From contig JAMPFE010000033.1 in NCBI GenBank assembly GCA_023664705.1, forward strand, positions 1 to 21,954: DNA of 21,954 nt. Direction: 5' to 3'. This DNA is from Lachnospiraceae bacterium (GTDB lineage: Bacteria > Bacillota > Clostridia > Oscillospirales > Ruminococcaceae). Under the pieces are notes generated by a model. The model was given only the letters and a program-made list of their open reading frames with translations. It was not told the origin of the DNA and made no database searches. The translations under genes were made by a program, and so were the position numbers. Shown here one piece after another: positions 19,712 to 21,954 of the stretch; the first letter of the stretch is position 1; the number at the start of each line of letters is the position of its first letter.

Positions 19712-21820
19712 ATGAAAAAAATCAGGACAACAGCCGCCGTTTTAATGTCGGTATTTATCGCCGCGGGCTGCAGCCGTTCGGACGGAGACGTTTCGTTTGT
19801 TAACAACTATGAATTTACCGCCAATGTTGAGGAGCAATTTGTTTTTTCGGACGTCGGCATTGACGAAAGCGAGGGAATAATCAATGCGTTCTCCGTAATG
19901 GATGACAGCAAAACCGCGCTTATTATTGTTTCGGAGGAGGGCGAGCATTATTTTGCCGTCTACGAAAACGGAAAGCAGATAATCAAGACCGAGATACCGG
20001 ACATTTATCAGGAGATGTGCTACAACGCTGCCGAAAAATGCTTTTACACATACGACGTACGGGAAAAACAGATCCATATAATGGACGCGGATTTCAAGTT
20101 TAAAGAGGTTCTTGCCGACAATTTTGAAGTCTCCGAGATCAAAAATATGGACGTTGTTGATAACAAGCTGTATCTTATCGCCGTCAAAGAAAGTCCGTAT
20201 GATTATGACGAGCAGGCAAACGCGTTTGATGAGGAAACGGGATATTACAATTTCGGCGAAAAGGCTTATTCGATAGACCTTGCCGCAAAGGACGTAAAGG
20301 ATCTCGGTATTCGGAACGTTATCTGCCAGTCCTATTCAAACGGCACGCTGTACTACTACACCTGCCGCGATGGGCACTATTCTCTTGACATATATGACAG
20401 GGAAACCAAGACTCTGAATGCCGTTAAAAATACGGACGAGACCGGCTATATTTTTTCCTTCGCGATAATCGGCGAGGAAATGATATACGTAGACTTCATG
20501 GAAGACAAGCTTACAAGGCTGAATTTGAATACGGGAAACGTGCTGTTCGAGCCGGGGATTACATACATTTTGCGAAACTCCGACTTTGAGGTATACAAGG
20601 GCTCTCTGATCATTCTCAACAGAGACAATATGAGCATTTCCCGCTGCGGCGGAAACACGGGCACTTATAAAAGCGAGAAGCTCGCACAGTTCAACGGCGA
20701 GAGTCTTGTAATAGGCACTTTTTCAGCACGTTATGTGCCGATAAACACATCGAATATTTCAGCGGAATGCGGCATATCCACGTCCATATATGAATATCCC
20801 ATGTATGATGATGAAATAAAGCTGAAGCTGCTTGCGGGCGACAGCGACGTTGACATATATATCTTCTCGTCGGCGCGCCGCACGGGAATTGACATACGGA
20901 AAATGGGGTGCTATGTTCCGCTTACCGATGAGTCGATCCTCGGCGAGCGCAGTCAATACTTTGACTGGCTGGCGGATTATACCGTCACCGATAACGGCGA
21001 TATATGGTGCGTGCCAATATATACAAGCACCGACGCCACATTCTACGTTCCCGAAAATCTTGAAGCGCTCGGTATCAAAGCCGAAAGTCTTGCGACCTTT
21101 GACGGATATTTTTCCGCGCTTGAGACCGTGAAGACGCAGGACAACTACAAATTTTACGGAGCGACCATTGATTTTGCCGACGCGATGGACGAAAAATACA
21201 AGGCAAATTACGGTTATCTTGACTTTAGCAACGAGATTTACAGCAATATGTTTGAGAGGATATACTCGGGCTGGCTTCTCTGGTCGGATCCCAACGAAGG
21301 AAAAGCGGAGCATCCTCTGTTCAACAATATCGCGACTTCACCCGATGCGTTCCAAAAGTCGGACGCCGATAATATGGCATTTGAGATCGCTTATACGTCA
21401 ACCTTTTATGAAGATATCAGCGATCCGAATGATTGGTGCGCCATGCCTCTTCCGACAATATCATCGCTCGACGAAAAAAATCCGATAACCGTTGATTACG
21501 CTATAATAAACCCGTTCAGCAAAAAGAAAGAAGCCGCCGAGGCGTATCTGGGATTTATCGCCGAAAACAACCTGAAATTCAGACGGGATAAATCATTCCT
21601 CTATAAAGACAAAGCGTTATGCGGCGAGCTGCAGTCCCTTACGGGCTCGTGCTTTGACGGACTGTATGACATGATGGAAAACGGAACGGTTTACGAGGCG
21701 TTGCTTCCTGTCGGTGAAGATTTCAGAGGCGACGTTATTGCGTATCAGAATGGCGAAATGACGCTTGACGAATACATTGCAAAGCTGGAACGCGTATCCG
21801 AAATGACGGCGAACGAATAG
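19712..21820 (+). CDS. solute-binding lipoprotein with an extra N-terminal propeller-like domain
   Basis: This 702-aa protein starts with a lipoprotein signal ending FIAAGC (Cys20). Residues about 335-700 resemble a family 1 extracellular solute-binding protein. Signs are KLLAGDSDVDIYIFSS (373-387), a domain-crossing region around GDIWCVPIYTSTDATFYVPENLEALGI, and late PFSKKKEAAEAYLGFIAEN, typical of sugar binding proteins. Residues 30-330 are extra: short repeated strand units such as NKLYLIAVKE, GTLYYYTCRD and EEMIYVDFMEDKLTRLNLNTG look like beta-propeller blades. An ABC permease gene starts 10 nt downstream, so it should feed a sugar or oligosaccharide importer. The start is fixed by GGGAGG about 10 nt upstream. 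The gene is more AT-rich than its neighbours, possibly acquired. Confidence 0.88.
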   Translation: MKKIRTTAAVLMSVFIAAGCSRSDGDVSFVNNYEFTANVEEQFVFSDVGIDESEGIINAFSVMDDSKTALIIVSEEGEHYFAVYENGKQIIKTEIPDIYQEMCYNAAEKCFYTYDVREKQIHIMDADFKFKEVLADNFEVSEIKNMDVVDNKLYLIAVKESPYDYDEQANAFDEETGYYNFGEKAYSIDLAAKDVKDLGIRNVICQSYSNGTLYYYTCRDGHYSLDIYDRETKTLNAVKNTDETGYIFSFAIIGEEMIYVDFMEDKLTRLNLNTGNVLFEPGITYILRNSDFEVYKGSLIILNRDNMSISRCGGNTGTYKSEKLAQFNGESLVIGTFSARYVPINTSNISAECGISTSIYEYPMYDDEIKLKLLAGDSDVDIYIFSSARRTGIDIRKMGCYVPLTDESILGERSQYFDWLADYTVTDNGDIWCVPIYTSTDATFYVPENLEALGIKAESLATFDGYFSALETVKTQDNYKFYGATIDFADAMDEKYKANYGYLDFSNEIYSNMFERIYSGWLLWSDPNEGKAEHPLFNNIATSPDAFQKSDADNMAFEIAYTSTFYEDISDPNDWCAMPLPTISSLDEKNPITVDYAIINPFSKKKEAAEAYLGFIAENNLKFRRDKSFLYKDKALCGELQSLTGSCFDGLYDMMENGTVYEALLPVGEDFRGDVIAYQNGEMTLDEYIAKLERVSEMTANE

Positions 21821-21830
21821 GAACGAACAA

Positions 21831-21954
21831 ATGAAGAAACATCTGAAATGGAACACCAAATGCATTCTCTGTCTGGCGCCGAGTTTGTTGGGGACGATTG
21901 TGTTTTTCGTTATCCCGTATGTTCGGGTTTTGTATTATTCGCTGATAGAAAGTC
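21831..21954 (+). CDS. ABC transporter permease (MalF/UgpA-like), partial at the window edge
   Basis: Only the first 41 codons are in the window. They read MKKHLKWNTKCILCLAPSLL followed by a hydrophobic GTIVFFVIPYVRVLYYSLIES. This is the usual first helix of sugar ABC permeases of the MalF/UgpA type, in which an IPxxxxxYYS pattern ends the helix. It starts 10 nt after the solute-binding protein gene on the same strand and should encode part of that importer's membrane channel. GGAA lies 6 nt upstream, a weak ribosome site. Assignment rests on this short stretch and the context. Confidence 0.8.
   Translation, partial: MKKHLKWNTKCILCLAPSLLGTIVFFVIPYVRVLYYSLIES

Overview
The window looks like chromosomal DNA from a low-to-mid GC Gram-positive bacterium of the class Clostridia, most likely an Oscillospiraceae/Ruminococcus-like gut anaerobe. 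The signs are strong AGGAGG-type ribosome binding sites, sigma-A promoters with the Gram-positive extended -10 (TRTGn), two tRNA-sensing T-box leaders, lipoprotein signal peptides, small Firmicutes families (DUF1540, SdpI, YhfC) and a palindrome-rich intergenic repeat. This is inference from sequence features only.

Layout. (1) 198-2297 (+): DAHP synthase and a putative lipoprotein. (2) 2309-4386 (+): a tyrosine T-box leader, a GNAT acetyltransferase and tyrosyl-tRNA synthetase, closed by a terminator. (3) 5385-4398 (-): ruvX and a YpsA-like SLOG protein. (4) 8189-5428 (-): threonine dehydratase, an unknown protein, ridA and a lipoprotein; divergent from it is thrH (8231-8897, +). ilvA makes a reactive enamine/imine that RidA clears, and ThrH is a serine/homoserine-side phosphatase, so this block is a threonine/serine module. 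(5) 10300-8969 (-): an unknown two-domain protein whose conserved-looking N-terminal extension lacks a normal start codon. (6) 10319-12594 (+): a proline T-box, a 157-bp inverted-repeat element and prolyl-tRNA synthetase. (7) 12621-16035 (+): a seven-gene, tightly packed membrane operon made of an SPFH protein, three SdpI-like proteins, a YhfC-type intramembrane protease, a ribbon-helix-helix protein and a small two-helix membrane protein. (8) 16147-16384 (+): a DUF1540 cysteine-rich protein. (9) 19500-16396 (-): an AI-2E family transporter followed, across a hairpin, by an AGCS sodium:amino-acid symporter. (10) 19613-21954 (+): a solute-binding lipoprotein with an extra N-terminal propeller-like domain, then the start of an ABC permease cut by the window edge.

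The best candidate for an undescribed system is region 7. It combines families linked elsewhere to membrane-stress handling and peptide-toxin immunity (SdpI), intramembrane proteolysis (YhfC, related to CPBP proteases), membrane scaffolding (SPFH) and DNA binding (RHH) in one transcription unit. Other points of interest are the GNAT gene under tyrosine T-box control, the near-identical 5' ends of the two T-box leaders, the repeat element between the proline T-box and proS, the apparent AUA start at 10186 and the symporter start codon sitting in a terminator-like hairpin.
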